Assembly: GCA_963995525.1 (NCBI GenBank)
Contig: OZ023214.1
Span: 31,369,518 to 31,433,517 of the forward strand
DNA: 64,000 nt
Origin: Escarpia spicata
Lineage: Eukaryota; Annelida; Polychaeta; Sabellida; Siboglinidae
Direction of reading: 5' to 3'
In this document: piece after piece, positions 23,552-34,205 of the stretch
Numbering within the stretch: position 1 is the stretch's first letter
Layout of the letters: the number at the start of each line of letters is the position of its first letter
Position numbers and translations under genes: made by a program
The notes under the pieces: model-generated
Seen by the model: only the letters and a program-made list of their open reading frames with translations
Told to the model about the DNA's origin: nothing
The model's database searches: none

Positions 23552-24800
23552 AGGCAAATACGGAAAGTGGACCCAAGAGGAACTGAATAGGGCGGTCATG
23601 TCATTCAGAAATGGAGACGCCGGCCTCAACGCAACTAGCAGGACGTACGGGATTCCAAATACTACCCTGAAGCGGCACCTAAACAACAAAAACAAAATCG
23701 CTAATGGTCCAAGAAAGTATTTTGGTCGCCCTTGCATTCTGCCGCCAGAGTTGGAGAACATGCTGGTGGAGCATGTTTTAAAACTGGAGAGTATGCTGAT
23801 TGGTATGACCAGGAAAGATTTGATGGATATAGCATATCAGTTGGCTGAAGCGAATGGGATAAGACATTGCTTCAACACTGAAAAACAAGCAGCTAGCAGA
23901 CATTGGTACCGTGATTTTATGAGGAGACACCCTTAACTCTCCCTCCGTCAAGCCGAGGTAACTTCTATTACGAGAGCCAAGGGTTCAATCGTGAGAGTGT
24001 GTATGAGTTCTACGATAAACTAGAAACATTGGTTGACACGTACGGATTCGATGCTACAAACATCTTTAACGTGGATGAATCAGGTATAACAACTGTACAG
24101 AAGCCTGGCCGGGTCCTTGGAAAAAGAGGGAAAAAGCAAATCGGATCTGTTACTAGTGGTGAGAGAGGCTTTACTAGAACAGTGGTGTGTACCATGAGTG
24201 CAGGGGCAACTATGTTCCACCAATGATAATTTTTCAGGCGTAAATGCATTATAGAATCACGGAAGGAAGGCGCCGGACCTGGAAGCGTCGTAGTGAATAA
24301 TGAATCAGGCTGGGTGAACAAGGAACTCTTCGTTGTCTGGCTGAAGCACTTTGTATCTCATGTTGGCTGCACCAAAGACAAACATATTCTATTGATTCTT
24401 GACGGTCATTCGTTACACACACAACATACTGAAACAATCCATTACGCCCAGGACCATGGAGTCGTCATATTATCGCTTCCTCCACACACAACGCACCGTC
24501 ACCAACCCCTTGATCGGGTTTTCTATAAACCTCTGATGACCTATTACAATGAGGAATGCGACACTTGGCTAAGGACCAAACAAACTACAGTCACCATCTC
24601 CTCAGTCTGCCATATCTTCGGAAGGGCATACGTATGCTCTGCTTCCATGGCAACTGCTGCCAATGGTTTCAAGTGCACAGGCATTTGGCCTTGTGATCGG
24701 AACATATGGACTGATGCAGATTTCGCCGCGGCTGGAAGGTCCTACTCGGAAAACTGGTATAGATGTTCCATCGATTTCTGCCAGAGATGGCACTATGCAG
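23552..24800 (+). pseudogene. Pogo-like DDE transposase (pipsqueak HTH), frameshifted
   Basis: The N-terminus at 23,552 (after a possible AG acceptor, TTTTCCAG) reads RGKYGKWTQEELNRAVMSF, then NATSRTYGIPNTTLKRHL, a pipsqueak-type helix-turn-helix. A CENP-B-like segment follows (ASRHWYRDFMRRHP), ending in TAA at 23,934. After a frameshift near 23,985 the DDE core shows its three acidic positions: NIFNVDESGITTVQKP, then after frame changes near 24,210 and 24,270, HILLILDGHSLHTQH and THRHQPLDRVFYKPL. A conserved tail follows (NGFKCTGIWPCDRNIW). In this family the core cuts and rejoins DNA at TA sites. The stop codon and at least three frameshifts make it nonfunctional. The start codon is not identified and an upstream exon is possible. 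Confidence 0.85.
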
Positions 24801-25090
24801 AATGACAACTCGTCAGATACAACAAACTCGTCCGCGAGCGAGCAACAGCCCAACAACCGAAGCCTGTCCACGTGCGACCGACAGTCCAATGATCCATGTC
24901 CGCCCACAAACAAGCAACAGCTCAATGAGCTGAGCTCATCCACAAGCACCAGGCAGAATAGTTTCAGGCATGTCACAACCAACCCATGCAAATGAGCAAC
25001 AGCAGTCTAATGACCCAAGCCCGTCTACAGGCGAGCAACAATCCAACAACCAAAGGCTGTCCACGAGCGAGCAACAGCCCAATGATTCAT
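24800..25090 (+). pseudogene. Ser/Gln/Asn-rich linker between transposase and OTU domain
   Basis: Low-complexity coding in two frames: units such as STCDRQSNDPCPPTNKQQ, then after a shift near 24,990 NEQQQSNDPSPSTGEQQSNN and STSEQQPNDSCPSTSSRQ. The stretch STSTRQNSFRHVTT is a diverged duplicate of STSSRQSGFRCVAT just before the OTU domain, so the linker grew by internal duplication. It joins the transposase to the OTU domain, supporting a single fused product rather than separate genes. Confidence 0.6.
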
Positions 25091-25330
25091 GCCCATCCAC
25101 AAGCAGCAGACAGAGTGGTTTCAGGTGTGTCGCAACCAATGCAGATGGACGTTGTTTCTTCCGAGCCGTTGTTATTTGTCAAGATCTCGATATGCAGCAT
25201 GCAGAAAAAGACAACGATGGCAATTTAAAGGACCTGCGAATGAGAATACGAGAAATGACTTCCGCTGATGCGCTACGATCCAACATGATTGCACATATGG
25301 TAGACAACTTTGGCCTTTATGGTATTTAAA
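25090..25330 (+). pseudogene. OTU cysteine protease, N-terminal half
   Basis: The reading continues from the linker: SGFRCVATNADGRCFFRAVV, then DGNLKDLRMRIREMTSADAL and SNMIAHMVDNF. DGRCFFRAV is the OTU catalytic box (Asp-Gly-x-Cys; Cys codon 25,153-25,155), and LRxxI/M is the following helix. OTU proteins remove ubiquitin or related modifiers. The frame is lost at about 25,328, where the inserted LINE begins. The C-terminal half resumes at 28,958. Confidence 0.85.
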
Positions 25331-25706
25331 AAGGAAACATGGTGCAGTTAATTGCCATTGAGTGATTGATACTATACAGTCAGTTTCTGCCTATCTAAGG
25401 CTACGGCTGACTGAGTGAATTATAATAAATATAAATAGTTCTTCCTCCCTTAATAGGCCTGTAAGTCTCAATTTAGTTACCGGAGTTGGCCCCGGTTCAA
25501 CATTTTCTAATTAAAAAAAGTAGGCTTTATTGTTAAAATTGAGACTTTACTGATCTTGTAAATATAATTTTGTTTTTTACTTACGCCGTAGGTTTAGCCT
25601 TAGCTCTGGGTTTAACATTCTTTACTATTTATTATCTATATGATATAAAATGATATGGTTTTGGTCTATTATGTTCTACTAAATATGATAATAATCTAAC
25701 ATAATT

Positions 25707-28530
25707 ATGTCACCATTATTCTTATTGGGTGTTTTCTGCTTATCTTGCTCTGTTGCTGTAAGGGATATAGATTTTGTTTTATGCAAACCATTGAGATCTA
25801 ATCATTTTAATGTGCTTTTTCCTAATCACACTAAAATTCATCATTCTATTTCAATTTTGCATAGTCTGCCATGTCTTCATGTTTGTTATAATAGAAAGTT
25901 ACTGCCAATCCCCCGCTCTACGCCAACATTGAAATTAGCAATAATTTTATTACTAGCAGGAGATGTTAGTCTTAATCCTGGGCCATCTGTTAGACGAAAG
26001 ATTCGGGTGTCCACTACAAACGTTCGCTCTGTACGAGATAAGACAGCCTCACTTTGTGATTTATTAAATTCTAAGAAAATAAACATTCTAGCTGTAACTG
26101 AGACCTGGTTCAGACCACATGATACACATGCATGCATTGTTGACGTTTCCCCTTCTTGTTACACCTTTCACCATCGACCACGTTTAGTCGGCCGTGGAGG
26201 TGGTGTTGGTTTTCTTATATCACAGCAGTTCAAAGTTAAATTACATTCTAACCCTGAATACTCTAGTTTTGAGTCCATCTGTGCTGAAATTTCAGATTCT
26301 TCTTTCTCTGCACATTGTTTGTATCTATCGCCCTCCAGGACATCCGGCCAATTTCTTTGAAGACTTTCGGGATATGTTAGAAAATCTGGCAGTTATTAAT
26401 TCAGAATGTTACATTCTTAGTGACTTTAATCTACATTTGGATATACCTTTTTCAACTAAAACTACGTTTGATGATATTCTGGCATCATTTGATTTGAAAC
26501 AACATGTTACCTTTTCGACACATATACATGGCCATTGGCTTGACCTCTTGATAACCCGTTCAACTTGTAATAATATCCAAACACGTACTGTTTCAGATGG
26601 GTTATCAGATCACCATACTGTCATTGCCAATATTAACGGTTCTATAGCCCATTTACAATCGAAACACAAGGTGTCTTACAGAGCCATTCATAGGATTGAC
26701 ATTACAGCTTTAATGGCTGATATAATTATATCTGACCTTATCACGGATAAAAAAAACATCTATCTGACTTACATAAACAGTACTGTCAAGTACTCAATGC
26801 ATTACTTGACAAACAAACACCTATAAAATCCAAATGGGTGTCAGAAAGGCCACCGGCTCCATAGATGATTTCCGAAATTATACTATCTAAAAGGCGTCGT
26901 CGTTATTTAGAGCGTGTATGGCGCAAATCACGCTCGCCATTAGATAGATCGCGCTATTTAAAGCAATGTCACCTCTGTAACAGACAAATGGCTAAAGCTA
27001 AATCAGATTATTTTACAAATATGGTCATAAATAAGTCTGATAATCCGCGTCAGTTATGGAACTGCATCAATAACATTCTACACAGACGGCCTACTCCATC
27101 GCTACCTGATCATGTGTCAATTAAGTCTATGTGATTCGTTCTCTAGTCACTTCAAGAATAAAATCAGTATTATTCGTTCTGCTTTCCCACGTCATAATAT
27201 AAGTAATGTCAGTGTGGACTTTCCACAAGTAAATTATCAACTTGTATCATTTGAACCTGCAACAGTTCATGAAGTTAGGAAAATAATTATGTCCTCCCCA
27301 AATAAATCTTGTGCACTTGATCCATTTCCAACGATACTGTTAAAAGCATGTCTCGATACACTAATTGGACCTATAACAAATATTATAAATGCATCACTTT
27401 GCTCTGGCTGTTTTCCTGATGATTTTAAATACGCCCATGTCACACCACTTCTTAAGAAGTCATCTCTGCCTAAACAAGACCTAAACAGTTATAGACCTAT
27501 TTCTAATCTCAGCTTCATTTCCAAAATACTAGAAAAGGTTGTAGCAAGTCGTCTAAGGTCTCATATTAGCACAAATGTCTTATCTAATGTGTCACAATTA
27601 GCATATAGGCAGTTTTATTAACAGAGACTGCTCTATTAAAGGTTCATAATGACATTAACTTGAACATTAGTAATGGTAAAGTGACTGCACTTACCTTACT
27701 AGATCTTTCTGCTGCGTTTGACACGATTGATCACAGCATTCTTATTGAACGCCTATTAAAGTGGCGCGGCATATCTGGCACAGCTCTAAGCTGGTTTTCT
27801 TCGTATCTAACTGATAGATACCAAACTATAAAGATTGGGAACTGCTTTTCAGCTGCACTGCCGGCTTTATTTGGTGTTCCCCAGGGGTCTGTTCTGGGGC
27901 CTTTCCTTTTTACTCTTTACACCACGCCACTAAGCTCTGTTATACAAAGACATATCTTAGATCATCATCTTTATGCTGATGATACTCAGATCTACATTTC
28001 GTTGGCTACCCCGGTTACAAATCGCTCCCTTAAACAACTTAGTTCAAGATATCTTCCACTGAATGACTGACAGCAGGTTGAACTTAAATGCAAATAAAAC
28101 TGAATTGATCATTATTGGTACTCCAATGCAGCGTTGTAAACTGGATGTTTTTTTCCCTACACGTATTTTGAATTAATATATCACGCCAGCAACTTCGGTA
28201 CGGAATCTAGGAGTGATCTTTGATAGTAACTTCAATTTCCGACAACACATATCTCAAACATGTCGCTGCTGTTTTTATCATATTCGTGATCTTCGCCGTA
28301 TTCGCCGGTATATGTCATTTTCTGTTGCTAAGACTATTGCAACAGAGCTTGTTAGCAGCAGACTTGACTATTGCAATTCCCTCCTTTATAGTATCGCTAG
28401 CAAGGATATCACAAAACTTCAGCGTGTCCAAAATTGTCTAGCAAGAGTAGTTACAAGATCTCCTCGTTTTTCTCGCTCTGTACCACTTTTGAAGTCTGCA
28501 TTGGGTTCCTGTACGATATCGTATAATATT
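25707..28530 (+). pseudogene. LINE ORF2: endonuclease and reverse transcriptase (L2/CR1-like), frameshifted
   Basis: Starts MSPLFLLGVFCLSCSVAV, a hydrophobic leader, then the 2A-like motif. The APE-type endonuclease blocks follow: TTNVRSVRDKTASL, ILAVTETWF, GRGGGVGFLIS, frameshift near 26,330, CIYRPPGHPANFFEDF, ILSDFNLHLD, DGLSDHHTVI. RT blocks: LNSYRPISNLSFISKILEKV, ALTLLDLSAAFDTIDHSIL, GVPQGSVLGPFLFTLYTTPL and HHLYADDTQIYIS (YADD 27,972-27,983, intact), then post-RT sequence in shifted frames to about 28,530. Target-primed reverse transcription is the family role. The S-D-F-N in place of G-D-F-N, and the frameshifts near 26,330, 26,830, 27,120, 27,620 and 28,070, mean it is no longer active. 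Confidence 0.9.
25959..25985 (+). other. 2A-like ribosome-skipping motif in the LINE
   Basis: Encodes GDVSLNPGP preceded by a Leu/Ile/Ala-rich run, matching the D-V-x-x-N-P-G-P consensus of 2A peptides. 2A-like motifs near the N-terminus of CR1/L2-type LINE proteins are known in several marine invertebrates. They would separate the hydrophobic leader from the endonuclease during translation. Confidence 0.85.
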
Positions 28531-28891
28531 TAAGATCTGTACCATTACATACCAGGCACTGCCCAGTAAGCAACCATCTTATTTGCATTCATTGCTTATT
28601 TCTGTAAGAACACCTATCCAGCTTCGATCATCTAGTTCTGACCTACTTTTTGTTCCTAGAGTCAACACTAACATTGGAACTAGGGCTTTTTCTGTTGCTG
28701 CACCAACTCTTTGGAATATGCTTCCTCTTAGTGTTAGATCAGTTTAAAATATTACAAAATACCGTCGTCATTTAAAAACGTATCTTTACAACCTTGCTTA
28801 TCCACCGTAGCTCCCTAGCGCCTTGACCCATCTGTTGACAACTGGAAAACTACTTATGGATTTTGAGATTGGCCAACCCTTTTGTTTTGAT

Positions 28892-28957
28892 GCGCCTTTG
28901 AGCTTGGTTTCCAAGGATTTAGGCGCAATAGAAGTTATCTTATTATTGTTAGTATTA
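28892..28957 (+). terminator. LINE 3'-end hairpin and tail
   Basis: GCGCCT (28,892-28,897) pairs with AGGCGC (28,921-28,926), with an inner TTGG/CCAA stem, followed by an ATT-rich tail ending TTGTTAGTATTA. This is the RT recognition tail typical of L2-clade LINEs, not a transcription terminator in the bacterial sense. It resembles the tail of the SINE at 15.5 kb. Confidence 0.7.
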
Positions 28958-29352
28958 CCTCAGAGACTGTATTACGCATTTATCGAGGACAGAATCGCTT
29001 CGATGGCGAATCCTAGTGGAATTATTGGGGAGATAGAGATCGTTGCGACGGCACGCTGTCTTCAACGACCAGTGCATGTCTGCGTTGGAGAGAGTGTACT
29101 TGAATTTGGGAGGGAATTTCAGGAATCTGGTGCAATTATGGTCAAACACCTAAATCTGAGTGAAGATGCTGGTCATTATGAAGCATTAGTCCCAATCACG
29201 GGGCAGCTGACTGATCAACCAGAGCTGGGTAGAAAGGTCGTCACACCTGCAATGCTGTCTCCCATCCCAAAACCAGCGATTTCTAGGGTCAGGAGAAGAA
29301 CCACCAAGTCGGACATCATAACCAGTCATCATAACATCATCCAGTCCCTATA
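28958..29352 (+). pseudogene. OTU cysteine protease, C-terminal half
   Basis: Directly after the LINE tail the frame reads LPQRLYYAFIEDRIASMANP, then GIIGEIEIVATARCLQRPVH and AGHYEALVPITGQ. The G-E-I-E-I-x-A-x-A helix is the OTU substrate-side element, and the His of GHYEALV (29,174-29,176) is the predicted catalytic histidine. Together with the Cys at 25,153 this completes the OTU dyad. A Lys/Arg-rich region follows (ISRVRRRTTKSD) and the frame ends at 29,351. Reading the domain needs the LINE removed. Confidence 0.85.
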
Positions 29353-29415
29353 AAAAACGCACAAAAGTAGGCATAACTCAACAGTTGGCAAAATAAATAA
29401 ACAGATCCAATTTAG

Positions 29416-29619
29416 ATAGGAAAAAGACAAAAACGGCAGCTTTCTCCTGCCAGCCAAAACGAAAAAAGCGGTCAATGTGACAACGAGTCTTGGTACTGTG
29501 TACTGTGTAACGAACAGCGAAAAGAAACCATGGTGAAATGTGTACACTGTGGGATATGGATACATATGAGTTGTGCTGGTGGCCTGCCCTATAACTATCG
29601 ATGTGACATGTGTCAGTAA
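29416..29619 (+). pseudogene. PHD-type zinc finger at the C-terminus of the transposon protein
   Basis: After a frameshift from the OTU part, the frame from about 29,416 reads RQKRQLSPASQNEKSGQ, then ESWYCVLCNEQRKETMVKC, VHCGIWIHMSCAG and YRCDMCQ with TAA at 29,617-29,619. Ligands are spaced C-x2-C-x10-C-x2-C-x4-H-x2-C-x9-C-x2-C, the C4HC3 PHD pattern, with the conserved aromatic W before H. PHD fingers read histone tails, so a chromatin-targeting role for the transposase is plausible but inferred. All eight ligands are intact. Confidence 0.8.
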
Positions 29620-29982
29620 AAGATCGTATTCCTAATTTGGTGATCAGGGACCATCAATTACTGACTGGTATCTTTTTGCCATTATTAGACACTCTACTGG
29701 CCATTATTTCGTTGGTTTGTTCGTTTATTCCTTGACAGATTCTACCATGACAATCACTTCGTTGGCGTATTCTTCTATTCGTGACAAAATATAAATGTTT
29801 GTTCTCAGTTCAGAATTAAATTGTGTAAAATCTATTTGGCGCTTAGTCGTCATATGTCATTTGTATGCTCACTGGAACGCCGTAGTTTTCGTGATTTATG
29901 CATTAAGCGACTATCTTCTTATAAGTCTGAAGTGGGTGCTGAACCTTGGTTTCTTTAAAAGCATCAATACAGATGACGTATA

Positions 29983-30056
29983 TTGAACCAGAAGCACCTA
30001 GGTCCAATATCAGGACCACTGTAGTCCAATATGTCACCCGTTACTCAAATTGGACC
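29983..30056 (+). repeat. Right subterminal TTGGACC repeats
   Basis: TTGAACC at 29,983, GGTCCAA at 30,001-30,007, AGTCCAAT near 30,023 and TTGGACC at 30,050-30,056. The stretch CAAATTGGACCA echoes AAATTGGACCA near the left end (22,486-22,496). Confidence 0.65.
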
Positions 30057-30170
30057 AATTAAGAAAAACACTTTGTTGCATTTTGTAGATTTAGTAGTAA
30101 CTCGTGGCTTGATCCTTAATAATCCTCGATATCACGTACAGGAATGGAGAAAGAGAGCTCGGAAGTTAGA

Positions 30171-30195
30171 AGGTTCAATATCGGTGCACTTCCCC
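30171..30195 (-). repeat. Right terminal inverted repeat of the transposon
   Basis: Reads AGGTTCAATATCGGTGCACT then TCCCC. Its reverse complement matches 22,455-22,479 at 23 of 25 bases and is followed by TA (30,196-30,197). Confidence 0.9.
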
Positions 30196-30321
30196 TACTT
30201 GGTCACTGTGAGGCTGCGCTAACTGTTGGCGACTCTGTATTGTTACATCGAAAGAAGCCAGTGGTAATGCTAACCATACATAAATCGGCACAAAATCACT
30301 CATAATGTCGGGTTTGGAAGA

Positions 30322-31074
30322 GTAGGTGGTACAGCAGGTGGTACAGTAGGTGGTACAGTAGGTGGTACAGCAGGTGGTACAGCAGGTGGTACAGTAGGTG
30401 GTACAGTAGGTGGTACAGCAGGTGGTACAGCAGGTGGTACAGTAGGTGGTACAGCAGGTGGTACAGCAGGTGGTACAGTAGGTGGTACAGCAGGTGGTAC
30501 AGTAGGTGGTACGGCAGGTGGTACGGCAGGTGGTACGGCAGGTGGTACGGCAGGTGGTACAGTAGGTGGTACAGCAGGTGGTACAGTAGGTGGTACAGTA
30601 GGTGGTACAGGAGGTGGTACAGTAGGTGGTACAGTAGCTGGTACAGCAGGTGGTACAGTAGGTGGTACAGTAGGTGGTACAGTAGGTGGTACAGTAGGTG
30701 GTACAGCAGGTGGTACAGCAGGTGGTACAGTAGGTGGTACAGTAGGTGGTACAGCAGGTGGTACAGCAGGTGGTACAGCAGGTGGTACAGTAGGTGGTAC
30801 AGTAGGTGGTACAGCAGGTGGTACAGTAGGTGGTACAGTAGGTGGTACAGTAGGTGGTACGGCAGGTGGTACGGCAGGTGGTACAGCAGGTGGTACAGTA
30901 GGTGGTACAGTAGGTGGTACAGTAGGTGGTACAGTAAGTGGTGCAGTAGGTGGTGCAGTAGGTGGTACAGCAGGTGGTACAGTAGGTGGTACAGTAGGTG
31001 GTACAGTAGGTGGTACAGTAGGTGGTACAGTAGGTGGTACAGTAGGTGGTACAGCAGGTGGTACAGCAGGTGGA
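30322..31074. repeat. 12-bp minisatellite GGTGGTACAGYA, about 62 copies
   Basis: Unit GGTGGTACAGTA or GGTGGTACAGCA. Rare variants include ACGGCA, ACAGGA and GTGCAGTA, in local clusters. Because 12 is a multiple of 3, the minus strand stays open in two frames (LLYH-type and TTYC-type tetrapeptide repeats). That openness follows from the unit and is not evidence of a gene. It lies about 125 bp after the transposon's right end. Confidence 0.97.
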
Positions 31075-31327
31075 CGCGGTTGTCAATGAGATACGCCACT
31101 CGAAGTGAACGAGTCCTTGTCGGTGACGGATCGAATGCTTATTATGTCACTACTGAATTGGTCGCATATAACCTTCGATAAATGGTGACTGTGGGTGCGC
31201 TTATTACGACATTTGCTTGTTTACTTCATCATAAAAAATTATTGAGTGGGTTTCTGAGTCAAAATCGCGCACCATCAATTCCTGTTCTGCATCGCGGTCC
31301 TGATTTCCCTTTTCAAGCTTGTACGTG

Positions 31328-31515
31328 TGTTACAACCAGTAATGTAATAATCGACCAGTAATGTAACAACGACCAGTAATGTAATAATCGACCAGTAATG
31401 TAACAACGACCAGTAATGTAATAATCGACCAGTAATGTAACAACGACCAGTAATGTAATAATCGACCAGTAATGTAACAATCGACCAGTAATGTAACAAA
31501 CGACCAGTAATGTAA
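31328..31515. repeat. About 17-bp tandem array CGACCAGTAATGTAAYAA
   Basis: About ten units of GACCAGTAATGTAATAATC or GACCAGTAATGTAACAAC alternate. The outermost unit (31,328-31,358) is inversely repeated at 34,913-34,948, so this array is the outer edge of the left arm of the giant inverted repeat. Confidence 0.9.
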
Positions 31516-33899
31516 TAAAAACGATGAAGATGATTATAACGACGATGGTGGATATTATGAAGATGATGTTAGTAGTGATGATGAAGATGGTGCTGATGTG
31601 GATTATTATGACAATGACGACTAGGAAGACGAAGACATTTAAGGGGTCACATGTAACCCCGTTCACATAACCTCGGCAAACAATAGGAACGAATCGAATA
31701 GTGTAGCTAAGAAGAAGGGGTCATTAAAAAGAGTCAGCTCAACAAATGAAATGGGTAATCTACACTAAATTATGGGATTATCTTAAGACAAATAAGGATC
31801 TTTAAAGCATATTTATAATTGACATACCTGATCATTATTTGTTCAAATTAAGGGGTCATCTTAAAAACATCTTACTAAAAATCTCAGAATGCAATGGTAA
31901 TGAGTGATACTATAGCATTGTTAGAAACTAAAGAGTAATCTCAAAATAATAAAATACCAATAATCTAATACTAATAAATAATCTCAATCAACATAAAGGT
32001 TCATCAAAACGGGAACCTAAATGTTTTAAAATATGACTAAAATTAAGGCATTATGTCAAACACAATTTAAAGAATAATTTTTATAAAGGAGTCATTAAGA
32101 GGTACTTTATTGATAAACTTGCTGATCATATCAACACATTGCCGGTTCATCAAAACCAAGTGGTTTTATCGAAATAAAGTTAACAGTTAAAATAAGGTGC
32201 CATCTCATAAAAAGAATGGGTGTTCTCAAAACACTAAAAATTGAAGAAAAAAAATGTAAGAAGTCATTAACAAATTAACGAGTTGAGGGACCATCTAAAA
32301 AATTAACTTCTTAACATAGCTAAGGAATCATATTAAAAAGTGTAACGAGTCATTAACAATGAACCAGCTTATTGTCTCAATAAATAAACGGATCATTTCA
32401 AAATAGACGTGTTTATTAAAAAATAATTTGCTGATCGTCTCAACGCGTGGAGGGATCATATCAAGGCAATACATGGTAATCTCTCAATAAAGGGATTGTC
32501 TCAAAAAGGGTATTATCAAAAATGTAAATGTTAATAAAAAGAACAAATTGATTGTCTTAAAAATAATTTACATCTTACACCTTAAAAGGGGCATCTAACA
32601 AATAAAGGGATCTCCTCAAATATGTTAAGGTATTATTTCCAAAATTATAAGTGTACATTAGAAAGAACTGATTAAGCGTGTCAACGCATTCTGGGGTCAT
32701 CTCAAAACATTAAGGGTTATTGTTATAAAATAATAAGGTATTAAAAAAAAATGTACGCCATTATTTTACACATAAATGTAATTTTTCACAAAATATAACT
32801 AAATTCTGAAGATCTTTGTTGTGTGACATGATCGCCGAATGTACCATTATGTTCCATATTTGTCAAGTAATTGTCAAGGTTGTTATTGCCAAGGATATTT
32901 TGAAGATGTGTTTCGTTTGATGCGAAAGAATGTGCCCGAAGATCGTGTGAAATGTAATGTTTAGAAGTTTACGCTGACCGATATTTACAATTTCCGACAT
33001 TATAATAAAAAGCGATCACCTCAAAAAGAATAAATATGAGGGTGATTTTAGAGGATCTTCTTGTTAAATGTGAGATGACTGTTAATGTTGTGATGGCCCC
33101 CTTAAATTTTTCTTTTGATATGACGCCTTACATCTCTATTTTATGATAACCCTTTAATTTTATGACCCTTAACGTTTTCCGGTGATCGATTAATGACCTT
33201 ATTAAATGATCATTACACTTTTCAATATAATTCCTTAATTTATTTATAAAATTCGTTTAATTTCTTTGAGATGATCCCGAAGATTTTTGATATTATAATG
33301 TGTTTTGATGATCAATTAAGTTTGTGTTTTGCAGTGAATCCTAAACTGTTTAGATTTCCCTTAATTAGATGAAGTGACTGCTTCATTTCATGAAGTAACA
33401 CCTTTTTGACACGACCAGGTAATGTTTATGACTCCTGCTTTTTTAATTATCCTTTACCTGGTTGGGGAATAGAGCATTATTTTACTAAATGATCCCTTAA
33501 TTTATTGTGAAGATAAACAGGTTCATTTGTAATGCATAGTTACTCTTTTTAATATTATTCCTAAACTTGGGTAAGGAGACCTTTATTGTTTTAGATGGTC
33601 CCCCAATTTGTTGAGACAATTATCTCGTTAATGTGTTAATGACTTGTTACATATTATGTACCTATTCTTAGCAGACCCATTCTTTTTACGAAATGGCCAT
33701 TAATTTTATTACGATAAAACCACTTGGTTTCGATGACCCTACAAAAGTACTGATATGATCAACTAGTTACTTATTAGAACCTCTTAATGACTCCTTTTTA
33801 ATATTATTCTTTAAATTTTGATTGATAGAGTACCATAATGTTAGTCATATTTTAAAACATGTAGGTTCCTCTAGTCGTTTAGATTAACCTTTTAGTTTG

Positions 33900-34205
33900 T
33901 TGAGTTTACACTTAACTTCGAGAATATCGTCACCGACACCAGCTCTGATGAAGAAACGACGAGAAACCGTGGATAACGGCGACCGTAAAAAACAAATACA
34001 GTACGCAGAAATATGCAAGATCATCAAAACGAAAGCGAACGAGGACATCAGTACAAATAAGAGATCATACGAGAAAGGATTATGGTATCAAAGAGCCTGA
34101 AGAAAGCCAGAAGAACACAGACACTAGGTCGATACAGACTGATTACACTTCTGGACATGCAGGGTAGAGAAATACAAGACCAAGATATGCGTGTTGATAT
34201 TCCCG
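33900..34205 (+). pseudogene. RTE-like LINE fragment inside the right arm
   Basis: Encodes KKQIQYAEICKIIKTKANED, then after a frameshift SKSLKKARRTQTLGRYRLIT and LLDMQGREIQDQD. These are the endonuclease-to-RT linker blocks of RTE/BovB-like LINEs. It lies between paired blocks of the inverted repeat and has no counterpart in the left arm, so it inserted after the inverted repeat formed. Confidence 0.7.

Larger units (their letters stand above)
25330..28957 (+). mobile_element. L2/CR1-like LINE inserted in the OTU region
   Basis: Contains a 5' leader, a 2A-like motif, an endonuclease and a reverse transcriptase, and ends with the GCGCCT...AGGCGC hairpin and an ATTATTGTTAGTATTA-like tail at 28,892-28,957. 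The host OTU coding breaks at about 25,328 and resumes directly after 28,957, which fixes the 3' junction. The 5' junction is placed only approximately. No clear target-site duplication is visible, as is common for L2/CR1. It is nearly full length but frameshifted. No separate ORF1 domain was seen. Confidence 0.85.
22455..30195 (+). mobile_element. Composite pogo-type DNA transposon with OTU protease and PHD finger, invaded by a LINE
   Basis: Terminal inverted repeats lie at 22,455-22,479 and 30,171-30,195. They match at 23 of 25 positions and start GGGGAAGT, and each is flanked by TA (22,453-22,454; 30,196-30,197), the Tc1/mariner/pogo target-site signature. Between them, all on the plus strand, are a pipsqueak-HTH/DDE transposase remnant, a Ser/Gln/Asn-rich linker, an OTU cysteine-protease domain split by a LINE (about 25,330-28,957), and a C-terminal PHD-type zinc finger ending at 29,619. 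Subterminal copies of TTGGACC lie inside both ends. Removing the LINE leaves about 4.1 kb. Multiple stops and frameshifts show the element is inactive. DDE transposases with this HTH and TA targets are known for the pogo/Tigger group. The OTU plus PHD combination is unusual to my knowledge. Confidence 0.85.

Noticed and set aside
30322..31074. CRISPR array
   Set aside because: Units are directly tandem with no unique spacers, and the window is animal DNA.
30175..31099. Open frames of 267 and 303 codons on the minus strand
   Set aside because: They are translations of the 12-bp minisatellite (LLYH and TTYC repeats) and exist because 12 is a multiple of 3.
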